A DNA stretch of 64,000 bases. It comes from Candidatus Binatus soli. GTDB lineage: Bacteria > Desulfobacterota > Binatia > Binatales > Binataceae. The notes below the pieces were generated by a model. It was given only the letters and a program-made list of their open reading frames with translations. It had not been told where the DNA came from and made no database searches. Below, piece by piece: positions 17,781-26,892 of the stretch. The stretch spans positions 62,001 through 126,000 of the forward strand of contig DLMJ01000047.1 in NCBI GenBank assembly GCA_002479255.1, read 5' to 3'. Each line of letters begins with the position of its first letter. The stretch's first letter is position 1. Position numbers and translations under genes: made by a program.

Positions 17781-18782
17781 TTAAAGGACCAAGTGCAAAC
17801 GGGAAGCGGCCTCGGCTGGTCCCATAGTGTTAGTTTCAGCCAATCTGAGTTTTGTGAAAAGTAGAGGCGCGACGAATATGCTTATGACACCGGCAATTGT
17901 GTAGCGGATGTACTGCAACATATATCCCAGGACCGAGAAGTCACCGGCTATTGCTCTAAAGACCTTATCGAGAACGAGCAGCGCCACCAGCACCATGGCA
18001 ACGGACATGGCGAATCGCAGCATTTTTGCCAGTGGCTTGGAGCTTCTGGGATCGAAGTCCACAGTGCTCAACTCAATGGGGCGGCCAATGACGATGCCCG
18101 TCAAAAATCCTGCATAGCCCAAAAATGCGCGGGGCTGACCGTCGATGCGCCAACCGTTGATTGCGATGGTGGCGAGCCAGAGAATCACGCTTGAGGCAAC
18201 AACGATCGCCACTTGATGCTTATATGACAGCTTATTCCATCCGTCGCTGATTTTATCAGCACGTTTTATGGCTACGAAGGCGACAAGCAGTCCAATCACC
18301 CAACCAATGAGAACATCCCCGGGATAGTGGACACCGAGGTAGGGGCGCGAAAATCCTGTGGCAAGAATCGCCAGGACTGCGATGATTCTTACGAAGGGAT
18401 ATTCGACAAAGGCGTAGAGATAAGAGTAGAAAGCCGAACCGGACATGGCGTGACCAGAGGGCGTTGAATACTCGGTCGCAAGTGCTTTTGCATTCTCCCT
18501 TGATACCGCCCACTTCTGGAGATAGGTGCCTTCATGGATGAAGGGCCGAGGATTCTTGATGATTATCTTAAGGACGTGATTGAGACACATCGTCAGCAAT
18601 ACCAATACCGCAAGCCGGACAGCCAGCGTCTTGTCGAACATGACGTAGATTAGTGTCACGACAAGAATGTATCCCTCGACTTGGCCGACGAAACTGGCGA
18701 GTAGAAAGAATTTCGTGAGAAGAAGATTCCTGTGGTCTGCCAGGGATTCCATGACAGCCATGTTGAATGTCAATTGAGCCAT
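17781..18782 (-). CDS. PAP2-family membrane phosphatase
   Basis: 333 residues with many hydrophobic segments. The PAP2 signature is visible: KNPRPFIHEG (motif 1, KxxxxxxRP-like), TPSGHAMSG (motif 2, PSGH) and SRPYLGVHYPGDVLIGW (motif 3, SRxxxxxHxxxD). It dephosphorylates lipid-type phosphates such as phosphatidate or undecaprenyl diphosphate. The extra C-terminal membrane helices make it longer than the usual 200-250 residues. Its composition is clearly more AT-rich than its neighbours, and it sits between duplicated pcm sequences, suggesting lateral acquisition. The start at 18782 is uncertain; Met codons at 18761 and 18752 are alternatives. Confidence 0.85.
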   Translation of the reverse strand: MAQLTFNMAVMESLADHRNLLLTKFFLLASFVGQVEGYILVVTLIYVMFDKTLAVRLAVLVLLTMCLNHVLKIIIKNPRPFIHEGTYLQKWAVSRENAKALATEYSTPSGHAMSGSAFYSYLYAFVEYPFVRIIAVLAILATGFSRPYLGVHYPGDVLIGWVIGLLVAFVAIKRADKISDGWNKLSYKHQVAIVVASSVILWLATIAINGWRIDGQPRAFLGYAGFLTGIVIGRPIELSTVDFDPRSSKPLAKMLRFAMSVAMVLVALLVLDKVFRAIAGDFSVLGYMLQYIRYTIAGVISIFVAPLLFTKLRLAETNTMGPAEAASRLHLVL

Positions 18783-18827
18783 GATTCTTGCTTCATGGGC
18801 CTGGCTGCGCGATGGCGATGACGGGCA

Positions 18828-18929
18828 TCACGGTGAGCACGCGCGGTCTTTTATCCCGCGGCGTTCGAGCTGCTCGAGCACCATCCGCTCGCGCGCGTTT
18901 TCGAGGTCAATTGCCATTGCCGGCGCCAT
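18828..18929 (-). pseudogene. Truncated, frameshifted pcm 5' fragment
   Basis: Encodes MAIDLENARERMVLEQLERR (from Met 18917) and then GIKD, identical in protein to the pcm start. A one-base deletion relative to copy A then shifts the frame into RACSP and a stop. Confidence 0.85.
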
Positions 18930-18973
18930 TATACAGATACGCCAGCCAACGATTAAGGTATCCCGAGCAGGCT
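18835..18973. repeat. Direct repeat, copy B (pcm 5' end plus promoter)
   Basis: 139 bases matching 17478-17617. It lies upstream of the PAP2 gene and keeps the minus-strand TATAAT (18933-18928), so it could drive PAP2 transcription. Confidence 0.9.
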
Positions 18974-19033
18974 GTGCTCGAATTCCTGTCAGCTCGGAAA
19001 TCAGGCGCCCGGTCGAAGGGCGGCGCGGAGGAC

Positions 19034-19189
19034 TCAGGCCTGGCGCAGGACGAACAGCACGAGCCACACGAGCAGGATCGTGCCGATCAGCCCGCTGGGC
19101 GTGTAACCCCATTGGTTACTGAAAGAATGAATCGGAAGTACGCCGAATAGCGCGAGTACAATCACTACGAGCAGAATTGTATATAATAT
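19034..19189 (-). CDS. DUF3309-type small membrane protein, possible ATA start
   Basis: A 51-residue frame reads LYTILLVVIVLALFG, then LPIHSFSNQWGYTPSG, then LIGTILLVWLVLF. This matches small DUF3309 proteins (MLYTILL...GWGYGPSGGLG) over its full length. No ATG, GTG or TTG lies at the expected start; the codon there is ATA (19189-19187), with GAGG about 8 bases upstream and an in-frame stop just before. It is either a rare ATA start or a recently decayed gene. It follows the CsbD gene. Confidence 0.6.
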   Translation of the reverse strand: MLYTILLVVIVLALFGVLPIHSFSNQWGYTPSGLIGTILLVWLVLFVLRQA

Positions 19190-19210
19190 TTCCCAGGCCT
19201 CGCGAAATTA

Positions 19211-19390
19211 CTAGCGCTTGTTGTCGTGCTTGACCGCCGCAACCGCCTTGTCGATCGTCTTTCCGATCGCATCCTTGACGTTGCCGGCAGCTTGATCCAT
19301 CTTGCCGCGATTTTTCAGCTTGCTATCGTTGGTCAATACACCAACCGCTTCTTCGACGCGTCCCTTAACTTTGTCAGTTGTTCCACTCAT
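19211..19390 (-). CDS. CsbD-family stress-response protein
   Basis: A 59-residue hydrophilic protein. It starts MSGTTDKVKGRVEEAVG and continues with NDSKLKNRGKMDQAAGNVKD, the two tandem helical motifs of the CsbD family (general-stress proteins of unknown biochemical role). AAGGAAG precedes the ATG. It forms a likely operon with the DUF3309 gene, a common stress-related pairing. Confidence 0.92.
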   Translation of the reverse strand: MSGTTDKVKGRVEEAVGVLTNDSKLKNRGKMDQAAGNVKDAIGKTIDKAVAAVKHDNKR

Positions 19391-19438
19391 TAGTTGTTTC
19401 TTCCTTTTATTGAACTCAGATTTCGTTGTCGTGCAAAG

Positions 19439-19840
19439 TTATTTACTTGCCGCAGACGCCAGCGGCGCAATTATCACCGGTATGAGCAACGGTCCGTCTG
19501 ACAAGCTTCGGTCTATTGAACCGATGCGCCCCCAATCCTCGCGCTGCCAGTGCTCCAGAATCACGCGCATCGACCACCAAACCAGGACGAAAACGACCAG
19601 CGATGCCAGCAAGGTGGGAATGGCGCCGTCGAGGCTGAGCACTTCCTGATAGCGGCCGGATGCGGCGCGGCGAAAGGAATCCGCTTCGACGAGATATCCG
19701 GTGACGGGAGTGAGCGCATTCGCAACAAAGCTGGCGAAGGCCGAGTACGCGACGCCGGCGGTTAGTCCGGCGAGCAAGCTCAATTTTTCCGCGCTGGCCG
19801 ATAGATTGGCGCAGACAGGGTGGCGACGAGGTTGTGCCAT
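19439..19840 (-). CDS. Small membrane protein of unknown function
   Basis: 133 residues from the Met at 19840, chosen because GAGGAGG lies just upstream; the ORF extends to 19918. There are hydrophobic segments at about residues 23-45 (LAGLTAGVAYSAFASFVANA), 75-97 (LLASLVVFVLVWWSM) and the C-terminal 20 residues. No family is recognised. It sits upstream of the CsbD/DUF3309 pair on the same strand and may belong to the same envelope-stress group. Confidence 0.6.
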   Translation of the reverse strand: MAQPRRHPVCANLSASAEKLSLLAGLTAGVAYSAFASFVANALTPVTGYLVEADSFRRAASGRYQEVLSLDGAIPTLLASLVVFVLVWWSMRVILEHWQREDWGRIGSIDRSLSDGPLLIPVIIAPLASAASK

Positions 19841-20184
19841 GCGGGCCTCCTCAAGCCTTGCGATCGTACTAATGGCGTGGTCTAGCGGAACGTGGTCAAA
19901 GGCGAGCGGAAGGGCCACTGTAGGGCTGGATCAAGTCGGGACTCAACTCTTATATCGATTCCGGCTTTTTATAGCTTAAACTGATATTTTACTAATGTCA
20001 AGTCGGTGAAAATATAATCAACTGAGAAATAGATTGGATATATATTCCCCGGCACCCTCACCTACCTCGCTGGAGATGAGTGCGCGCCAACCCAACCCCT
20101 AACCCCTTCCCTTGAGGGAAGGGGAACAATCGAGGGAGGTGCGGGCTTGCGTCCGTGCGCGGGGAGAGAGAGATTCAGCCTTCG
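19841..20184. other. Intergenic region with AT-rich tract and hairpin
   Basis: No gene is seen. An AT-rich stretch (19970-20050) contains a perfect plus-strand TATAAT at 20013-20018 with a weak TTTACT 19 bases before it, a candidate alr-operon promoter. A hairpin with 9-base arms CCCCTTCCC (20103-20111) and GGGAAGGGG (20116-20124) and loop TTGA follows, preceded by CCCTCACC/AACCC-rich sequence that resembles widespread REP-like intergenic elements. Confidence 0.45.
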
Positions 20185-21312
20185 ATGGCAATTGAAACGC
20201 AACGCCCCACTATCGCCGAGATCGATCTCGGCGCGCTCCGCTCCAATTTCCGCGCGCTGCGGGCCGTGGCCGCGCACGGCGAATTGATGGTCGTGGTCAA
20301 GGCCGACGCTTATGGGCATGGCGCGGTGACGGTGACGCGCACGTTGATCGACGAAGGATGCCGTCATTTCGGGGTTGCGACGCTCGACGAGGCGCGCGAG
20401 CTGCGAGAGGCGGGAATTCGCACGCGCGTGTACCTGCAGGCGGGCTTCTTCGCCGAGCAGGCAGCCGAGATTGTCGCGCTCGACTTGACGCCATTCGTCT
20501 TCGACGCCGCAATGATCGGACTGCTCGACCGCGCGGCCGCATCGGCCGGCCGCAGGGATTTTCCGATTCACCTCAAGATTGACAGCGGCGCGACGCGGCT
20601 TGGAGTGATGCCGGCGGATATTCCCGATGTCATCGAGGCGGTCCGGAGCGCGTCGGCGGTGCGCCTGGAGGGCGTCTGCACGCTGCTGGCCAACGCCGGC
20701 GATCCGCAGAGTCCGATCACCGACGCGCAACTGCGGGTCTTCAATAGGGCAATCGACACGCTGAACGCGGCCGGGATGAAGCCTTCGGTCATCCACGTTG
20801 CAAATTCGGCGGCGCTGGTGCTGCGGCACGACTCGCATTTCAACCTGGCGCGGCCCGGACTGGCGATCTACGGCCTGCCGCCGGTGGCCGCGGTGCGCGA
20901 GCGCGTCGAGCTGCGGCCGGTCATGACGTTCAAGACCCGGCTGATGCAGATCAAGCGCGCGCCGGCTGGAAGCGGCGTGGGCTACGGACATACCTTCGTC
21001 GCGCCGCGCGAAAGCCTGATCGGCGTGCTGCCGGTCGGTTACGCCGACGGCTACCGCAGAGGGCTGCAACACGGCGGCGAAGTGATAGTGCGCGGCGCGC
21101 GCGCACCCGTGGTCGGCGCGGTCTCGATGGACTTGACGACGATCGACGTCACCGACATCGCGGGCGCGTCGGTTGGCGATGAGGTAATCTTGTGGGGCGA
21201 ATCGGGCGGGGAGACGATCAGCGTGAACGATGTCGCGCGGCTGGCGCAAACGATTTCGTACGAGATGCTTTGCACGGTCGGTAAGCGGGTGCCGCGCGTA
21301 ATTCGGAGCTAG
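20185..21312 (+). CDS. alr: Alanine racemase
   Basis: About 375 residues from the ATG at 20185 (MAIETQRP); the ORF is open from a GTG at 20155. It interconverts L- and D-alanine for peptidoglycan. The PLP lysine lies in VVVKADAYGHGA and the catalytic Tyr in GVGYGHTF. HLKIDSGATRLGV and GYADGYRRG are also family motifs. It is immediately followed by purH, whose ATG begins one base after the alr stop, so these form an operon. Confidence 0.96.
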   Translation: MAIETQRPTIAEIDLGALRSNFRALRAVAAHGELMVVVKADAYGHGAVTVTRTLIDEGCRHFGVATLDEARELREAGIRTRVYLQAGFFAEQAAEIVALDLTPFVFDAAMIGLLDRAAASAGRRDFPIHLKIDSGATRLGVMPADIPDVIEAVRSASAVRLEGVCTLLANAGDPQSPITDAQLRVFNRAIDTLNAAGMKPSVIHVANSAALVLRHDSHFNLARPGLAIYGLPPVAAVRERVELRPVMTFKTRLMQIKRAPAGSGVGYGHTFVAPRESLIGVLPVGYADGYRRGLQHGGEVIVRGARAPVVGAVSMDLTTIDVTDIAGASVGDEVILWGESGGETISVNDVARLAQTISYEMLCTVGKRVPRVIRS

Positions 21313-22887
21313 ATGGCAATGAACAGCGACAGGGTCGTGATCAGACGCGCGCTGATCGGCGTAGCGGACAAGGCAGGGGTGGCGGATTTTGCCAAGGCGC
21401 TGGAACGGCACGGCGTGGAAATCGTATCGACCGGTGGCACGATGGCGGCTCTGGAAGCGGCCGGCGTGAAAGTCAGATCGGTCGAGAGTTTCACCGGCTC
21501 GCCCGAGATGTTCGACGGACGCGTGAAGACACTGCATCCGAAGATTCACGGCGCAATCCTGGCGCGGCGCGGCGACGAGAGCCATCAGCGCCAGATGCTG
21601 CAGCATCGGATCGAGCCGATCGACCTGGTGGTCGTGAATTTCTATCCATTCGAAAAAACGGTCGCGAAACCCGGCGTGAGTCTTGACGAAGCGATCGAAA
21701 ATATCGACATCGGCGGACCCACGCTGGTGCGCGCGGCGGCGAAGAATCACGGCGACGTCGCGGTCGTGGTCGATGGTGCGGACTACGCCGCGATCGCCGC
21801 CGAACTCGACTCGCACCAGGGCGGGATCACCGCGGACACGCGATGGCGCCTGGCGCGCAAGGCATTCGCGCGCGTGACTGCTTACGACGCGGCAATCTCA
21901 AATTATCTCGGCACGCATACCGGCGACGGCGGCGATTCGGCGCTCGGCGAGACCTTCAACCTTGCGCTCGAGCGCGAACAGGCGCTGCGCTACGGCGAGA
22001 ATCCGCATCAGACCGGCGCGCTGTACGGCCGCTTCCTCGAGATCGCGCATCAGCTTCACGGCAAGGAATTGTCGTTCAACAACGTGGTCGATATCAGCTC
22101 GGCGATGAACCTGATGCTCGAGTTCGAGGGCGAGCCGGGCGCGGTGGTGGCGATCCTGAAGCACAACACGCCGTGCGGCGTGGGCATCGGCGAAACGCTC
22201 AAGGGGGCGTGGGACAAGGCGTTCGCGACCGATCCGGACTCGCCGTTCGGCGGCATAATCATCGCGAATCGGCCGTGGGACATGGAGTTCGCACGCGCGG
22301 TCGATGAATTATTTACCGAGGTGCTGATCGGCCCCGCGTATCCGGACGAGGTAATCTCGTTCCTGCGCAAGAAAAAGAACCGGCGCGTGATGACGTTCAA
22401 TCCGGGCGCGGTGGACCGCAAAGAACTTGACGTCAAGAAGGTGCTCGGCGGATTGCTGGTGCAGACGCCGGACCTGGCGATCGAAGACCCGCGCGAAGGC
22501 AAAATCGTGACGCGGCGGCGGCCCACCGACGCCGAGATGCGCGCGCTCACGTTCGGAATCAAGGTCTGCAAGCATATCAAGTCCAACGCGATCGCGTTCG
22601 TCGCGGAAGATCGCACGCTGGCGGTTGGCGGCGGCGCGACCTCGCGGATCGATCCGGTATACGCCGCGCGCGAGAAAGCGGCGCGGCTCAAAGTCGCGCT
22701 CGAGGGTTCCGTGCTCGTCTCCGAAGCGCTGTTTCCATTTCCCGACGGCCCGACGCTCGCGGCCGAGGCAGGCGCGACGGCGATCGCGCAACCCGGAGGC
22801 GCCGTGCGCGACGATGAAGTGATCGCGGCGGCGGACAAGTACGGGCTCGCGATGGTCTTCACGGGGGTGCGCCACTTCAGGCATTAG
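21313..22887 (+). CDS. purH: Bifunctional AICAR transformylase / IMP cyclohydrolase
   Basis: A 524-residue, full-length protein. The N-terminal MGS-like cyclohydrolase domain shows ALIGVADKAGVADFAKAL and FDGRVKTLHPKIHGAIL. The transformylase domain shows LRYGENPHQTGALYG, KELSFNN, LKHNTPCGVG and DSPFGGIII. It catalyses the last two steps of purine synthesis. The next gene, purD, continues the pathway cluster 14 bases downstream. Confidence 0.98.
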   Translation: MAMNSDRVVIRRALIGVADKAGVADFAKALERHGVEIVSTGGTMAALEAAGVKVRSVESFTGSPEMFDGRVKTLHPKIHGAILARRGDESHQRQMLQHRIEPIDLVVVNFYPFEKTVAKPGVSLDEAIENIDIGGPTLVRAAAKNHGDVAVVVDGADYAAIAAELDSHQGGITADTRWRLARKAFARVTAYDAAISNYLGTHTGDGGDSALGETFNLALEREQALRYGENPHQTGALYGRFLEIAHQLHGKELSFNNVVDISSAMNLMLEFEGEPGAVVAILKHNTPCGVGIGETLKGAWDKAFATDPDSPFGGIIIANRPWDMEFARAVDELFTEVLIGPAYPDEVISFLRKKKNRRVMTFNPGAVDRKELDVKKVLGGLLVQTPDLAIEDPREGKIVTRRRPTDAEMRALTFGIKVCKHIKSNAIAFVAEDRTLAVGGGATSRIDPVYAAREKAARLKVALEGSVLVSEALFPFPDGPTLAAEAGATAIAQPGGAVRDDEVIAAADKYGLAMVFTGVRHFRH

Positions 22888-22901
22888 CTGCGCGCCGGGC
22901 G

Positions 22902-24239
22902 ATGAAAGTACTGGTTATAGGCAAAGGCGGGCGCGAGCACTCGCTGGTCTGGCGGCTTCATCAGAGCGAGACCGTGTCCGAGATTTTTTGCGCGAGCGGA
23001 AATCCGGGGATCGATCAGATCGCGCAAGCGGCGCCGATCGCGCCGACCGATGTTGCCGCGCTGGTGGAATTCGCGAAGTCAAAGGCGGTCGATCTGACAG
23101 TGGTTGGTCCCGAGGATCCGCTCGCCGCCGGCATCGTCGATCAGTTCACGCGCGAGGGACTTAAAATATTCGGGCCGACCGCGGCCGCGGCGCAGCTTGA
23201 AACCAGCAAATCGTTTGCGAAAACGATCATGCGCGAGGCGGGCGTGCCGACCGCCGGCTTCGCCGCATTCGACGACGCGCAGTCCGCGCGGCGCTACGTG
23301 AAGGCGCGGACGGGATCGATGGTCGTCAAGGCGGACGGGCTCGCGCTTGGAAAAGGCGTGGTCATCTGCCACGACGCGAAGGCGGCGCTGGATGCGATCG
23401 CGGATGCGATGGAGCGGCGGCGCTTCGGAGCGGCGGGCAATCGCGTAATCGTAGAGGAGTTTCTGAGCGGCGAGGAAGTTTCATTTTTCGCGCTGTGCGA
23501 CGGCGAAAACGCGGTCCCACTCGGCACGTTTCAGGATCACAAGGCGGTCTTCGACGGCGATCGAGGCCCCAACACCGGCGGCATGGGCGCGTATTCGCCG
23601 GTGCCGCAATTCGGGCCCGAGCTCGAAGCGCGCGTGATGCGCGAGGTGGTCGGGCCGACGCTGGCGGCGATGAGCGCGCGCGGGACTCCGTTTCGCGGGC
23701 TGCTGTTCGTGGGCTTGATGATGGACGGCCAACGAATCAACGTGCTCGAGTTCAACGTCCGCTTTGGCGATCCGGAATGCGAAGCGCTGATGATGCGGCT
23801 GGACAGCGACTTGGCGGAGAACCTGCTCGCGGCCGCCGACGGGAAAGTCGCCAATGCGGCGATCAGGCTCTCGCCGCGCAGCTCGGTCGCGATCGTGCTC
23901 GCATCGGGCGGATACCCCGGCGACTACAAAAAGGGAATTGCGATCAGCGGGCTGGATCGGCTCGAAGGCAACCTCCCGTCGGACATCAAGATCAAATGGG
24001 CGATGGGCAAGATTCGGGTGAAGGTTTTCCATGCGGGCACCGCGATGCGCGGCGCACAGTTGGTGACGGACGGCGGGCGCGTGTTGACGGTGACCGCGAT
24101 GGCGCCGGAGTTGGCGACGGCGGTCGATGCCGCGTACCAGGCGGCCGAAATGATCGAGTTCGAGGGACGTCATTTCCGGCGCGATATTGCGCGGCGCGCA
24201 CTCGCGCACGCTTCGAGCGGCGGCGTCGGTTCCGTATAA
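22902..24239 (+). CDS. purD: Phosphoribosylamine-glycine ligase
   Basis: A 445-residue ATP-grasp enzyme forming glycinamide ribonucleotide. It has the N-terminal VLVIGKGGREHSLVW, the ATP-binding VVKADGLALGKGV, the metal-site region NTGGMGAYSP, and NVRFGDPECEALM. The length is slightly over the usual 420-430. It lies between purH and tsaC in the same orientation. Confidence 0.98.
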   Translation: MKVLVIGKGGREHSLVWRLHQSETVSEIFCASGNPGIDQIAQAAPIAPTDVAALVEFAKSKAVDLTVVGPEDPLAAGIVDQFTREGLKIFGPTAAAAQLETSKSFAKTIMREAGVPTAGFAAFDDAQSARRYVKARTGSMVVKADGLALGKGVVICHDAKAALDAIADAMERRRFGAAGNRVIVEEFLSGEEVSFFALCDGENAVPLGTFQDHKAVFDGDRGPNTGGMGAYSPVPQFGPELEARVMREVVGPTLAAMSARGTPFRGLLFVGLMMDGQRINVLEFNVRFGDPECEALMMRLDSDLAENLLAAADGKVANAAIRLSPRSSVAIVLASGGYPGDYKKGIAISGLDRLEGNLPSDIKIKWAMGKIRVKVFHAGTAMRGAQLVTDGGRVLTVTAMAPELATAVDAAYQAAEMIEFEGRHFRRDIARRALAHASSGGVGSV

Positions 24240-24266
24240 TCGCTGTCGCAGGAGTCTGATCGTCAT

Positions 24267-24923
24267 TTGCCGCGCTCATCGCCAATCAAGCCAAAAAAGC
24301 AGCGCGCCCGCGCCGCGGTGTTTGGGCTCGAGGATGGAATAGCGGCGTTGAAGGCCGGCGAGCTGGTCGTTTATCCGACCGAGACGTTCTATGCGCTCGG
24401 CGCCGACGCGTTTTCGTCCACCGCGCTGCGCCGCCTGTTTCGAGCGAAGGGCCGCGAGCCGGGACGTCCGGTCGGATTGATCGCGGCGGACACTGCGATG
24501 GCATTTTCGGTGGCGCGCGAAATACCGATCGATGCACGGCGGCTCGCCGGCGCATTCTGGCCGGGACCGCTGACGATCGTTTTGCCGGCTCGCGACGGCC
24601 TGGCGCCGGAGCTGATCGGACCCGACGGCGTCAGCGTGCGCGTATCGCCAAATCCGGTGGCACGCGCACTCAGCGCGGGAATCGGACGGCCAATCACGGC
24701 GACCAGCGCGAACCTGAGCGGGAAGGCGCCGGCAAGCACGCTCGACGAAGCGCGCGCGCGGCTGCGCGAAAACGTCAAAGTTTACCTGGAAGGCGGAAAA
24801 CTGGCGGCGTCGGCGCCTAGCACGGTCGTCGCGGTCAACGGACGCGGGTGGAAAATGGTGAGAGTGGGAGCGATCTCAGAAGATCAGATCGCGGCCGCGC
24901 TGGCGGGAGACGCACTGAAATGA
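24267..24923 (+). CDS. tsaC: L-threonylcarbamoyladenylate synthase (TsaC/Sua5)
   Basis: A 218-residue YrdC-domain protein. It makes threonylcarbamoyl-AMP for t6A37 modification of tRNA. Motifs: LVVYPTETFYALGADA, KGREPGRPVGLIA, FWPGPLTIVL and ITATSANLSG. It starts at TTG with AGGAG 12 bases upstream. The Sua5 C-terminal domain is absent. Its stop overlaps the DUF1015 start (ATGA). Confidence 0.93.
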   Translation: MPRSSPIKPKKQRARAAVFGLEDGIAALKAGELVVYPTETFYALGADAFSSTALRRLFRAKGREPGRPVGLIAADTAMAFSVAREIPIDARRLAGAFWPGPLTIVLPARDGLAPELIGPDGVSVRVSPNPVARALSAGIGRPITATSANLSGKAPASTLDEARARLRENVKVYLEGGKLAASAPSTVVAVNGRGWKMVRVGAISEDQIAAALAGDALK

Positions 24924-26215
24924 GCGCGCTCGGCAAACGGATCGAGCCATTTCGCGCGCTGATGTATAATCGTCAGATTGCCGGCGAACCCGCGCTCGTC
25001 GTGGCGCCGCCGTACGATTTGATCGGCGCGGCGCGTCAGGAACAACTGTACGAACGCAGTCCCTACAACGTCGTGCGGCTCGAATTTGGCCGCGAAGCGG
25101 ACCGTTACGGCGCAGCGGAAAAAACCCTCGCGGAGTGGCTGGCCGCGGGCGTCGTCGAGCGGCCGGCGCGTCCGGCGATCTATCATTACAGGCAGACTTT
25201 CGATGTCGAGGGGCGGCTGCTTCATCGCACGGGATTTATCGCGCGAATTCGGCTCGAGGAATTCGATCGCGGGCGCATCGTGCCGCACGAGCGAACATTT
25301 CCAGCCGCGAAGGAGGACCGTCTGCGGCTGCTGACGGCGCTCGAGGTCAACACGAGCTCGATCTTCGCGCTGTACTCGGGCGCGCATCCCGAACTCGACC
25401 GATTGCGCGATCAGGTGGCCTCGCGCGAGCCGCTGATCGATCTCGTCGATGACTTGGGAATCCGCAACGAGCTGCGGCCGATCGAGGCAGCCGGTGAAAT
25501 CGCGGTCATTCAGCGCGAACTCGAATCGCCGCGCTTGATGATCGCCGACGGACACCATCGCTACGAAACCGCGCTGAACTATCGACGCGCCCGGCGCCAC
25601 GAGAACGCCTCGCGTGAGCCGCAGCCGTATGACTACACGATGATGACGCTGGTGGCATGCGACGATCCGGGGCTGGTGATTCTGCCGACGCATCGGGTGG
25701 TGAAATCGCTGCGCGCCGACGCGATCGCGTCGTTCACGCAACGCGCGCGCGAAGAGTTTAACGTCGAGGAAATCGCGCATCGCGACGCATTTCGCTCGCG
25801 CCTGAACGATTTGGGCAGCGGCGCGATCGGCGTGACGTTGAAGGGAAGCCCCAACTATCTGATTCTGCGGCTGCGCAGCCGCAGCGCGATGAAGGCCGCG
25901 ATGCCCGATGCGGCGGCCGAGGTTCGGCGCCTCGACGTGTCGGTTCTGCACGCGCTGGTGTTCGATCGAATATTCGGCCTCGGCGCCGACGAGATTCGAA
26001 GAGGCGGAAATATCGAATACACGATCGAAATCGGCGGCGCGCTCGGCGCAGTCGCGCAGGGACATGCCGACGGTGCGTTCCTGATGAACCCGCCGTCGAT
26101 CCAGGATGTCGAGCGGGTGAGCGACGCGGGCGCGACGATGCCTGAGAAATCGACTTACTTCCACCCCAAGCTGTTGACCGGCCTGGTGATGAATCCGCTG
26201 TTCGACGGCGAATGA
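24920..26215 (+). CDS. DUF1015 family protein
   Basis: About 431 residues from the ATG that overlaps the tsaC stop. It shows the family hallmarks IEPFRALMYN, VVAPPYDLI, SPYNVVRLEFG, RTGFIARI, VPHERTFPAAKEDRL, LMIADGHHRYETALNYR and FLMNPPSIQDV. The biochemical function of DUF1015 is not established. No transmembrane segment is visible, and translational coupling to tsaC implies joint expression. Confidence 0.9.
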   Translation: MSALGKRIEPFRALMYNRQIAGEPALVVAPPYDLIGAARQEQLYERSPYNVVRLEFGREADRYGAAEKTLAEWLAAGVVERPARPAIYHYRQTFDVEGRLLHRTGFIARIRLEEFDRGRIVPHERTFPAAKEDRLRLLTALEVNTSSIFALYSGAHPELDRLRDQVASREPLIDLVDDLGIRNELRPIEAAGEIAVIQRELESPRLMIADGHHRYETALNYRRARRHENASREPQPYDYTMMTLVACDDPGLVILPTHRVVKSLRADAIASFTQRAREEFNVEEIAHRDAFRSRLNDLGSGAIGVTLKGSPNYLILRLRSRSAMKAAMPDAAAEVRRLDVSVLHALVFDRIFGLGADEIRRGGNIEYTIEIGGALGAVAQGHADGAFLMNPPSIQDVERVSDAGATMPEKSTYFHPKLLTGLVMNPLFDGE

Positions 26216-26241
26216 TTTCTGCCGGGCGCCATCGCGGTTAA

Positions 26242-26889
26242 ATGATCAAGCGCCGAAGTCGCGGGTCGCAGTTGATCCTGGTTCGCCACGGCGAGACCGA
26301 AGGCGAGTCGAGCATCAGGTATCATGGCCGCACCGACGTGGCGCTGTCGGAACTCGGGCGCGCGCAGATGCGCCTTGCGGGCCGGGCGATCGGAACGCAT
26401 CGCGGGGGCGGCGGAAATTTCGCGCGCATTTTTTCGAGTCCGCTCGTTCGTGCGTCCGAAGGCGCGCGAATCGTAGCCGGCGACTGGGCGCCGTTGATCA
26501 CGATCGATGAATTCGCCGAAGTTCACTTCGGGTTGTTCGAAGGACTCACCGCCGATGAGATTCGCGAGCGTTATCCCGACGAGTTCGCGCGATGGAACGA
26601 CGATCGACTCGCGCCGAGCTACACCTATCCCGCGGGCGAGAGCCGCGCCGACTTTGCCAATCGCGTCGAGCGCGGCCTGGAACGCATGCTGGCTCTATGG
26701 ACGCCGCGCGGCGACGCGGGAGCTGACGACGCGCTGCTGATTGCGCATCGTGGAGTGATTCGCGCGATCGTGCGAAAGCTGACGAGTCAGGAGCCGGTCG
26801 TCGAGCTGGGGTCGATTCAGGTCATCCGCTTCGACGGCGCCTGGCATGCCGAGCTGCTCGATCTGATCGATCATCTGGGCGGCTCCTGA
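26242..26889 (+). CDS. Histidine phosphatase family protein
   Basis: A 215-residue phosphoglycerate-mutase-like phosphatase. The phospho-His loop is LVRHGETEGES and the second catalytic His is in LLIAHRGVIRAI. HGRTDVALSELG is also typical. The substrate is uncertain; alpha-ribazole phosphatase and broad phosphatase members share these motifs. It is the last gene of the alr-purH-purD-tsaC-DUF1015 run. Confidence 0.88.
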   Translation: MIKRRSRGSQLILVRHGETEGESSIRYHGRTDVALSELGRAQMRLAGRAIGTHRGGGGNFARIFSSPLVRASEGARIVAGDWAPLITIDEFAEVHFGLFEGLTADEIRERYPDEFARWNDDRLAPSYTYPAGESRADFANRVERGLERMLALWTPRGDAGADDALLIAHRGVIRAIVRKLTSQEPVVELGSIQVIRFDGAWHAELLDLIDHLGGS

Positions 26890-26892
26890 AGC

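Noticed and set aside
20062..21816. 584-codon minus-strand ORF
   Set aside because: Antisense shadow of alr and purH; product is Arg/His/Asp-rich as expected from the complement of GC-rich codons.
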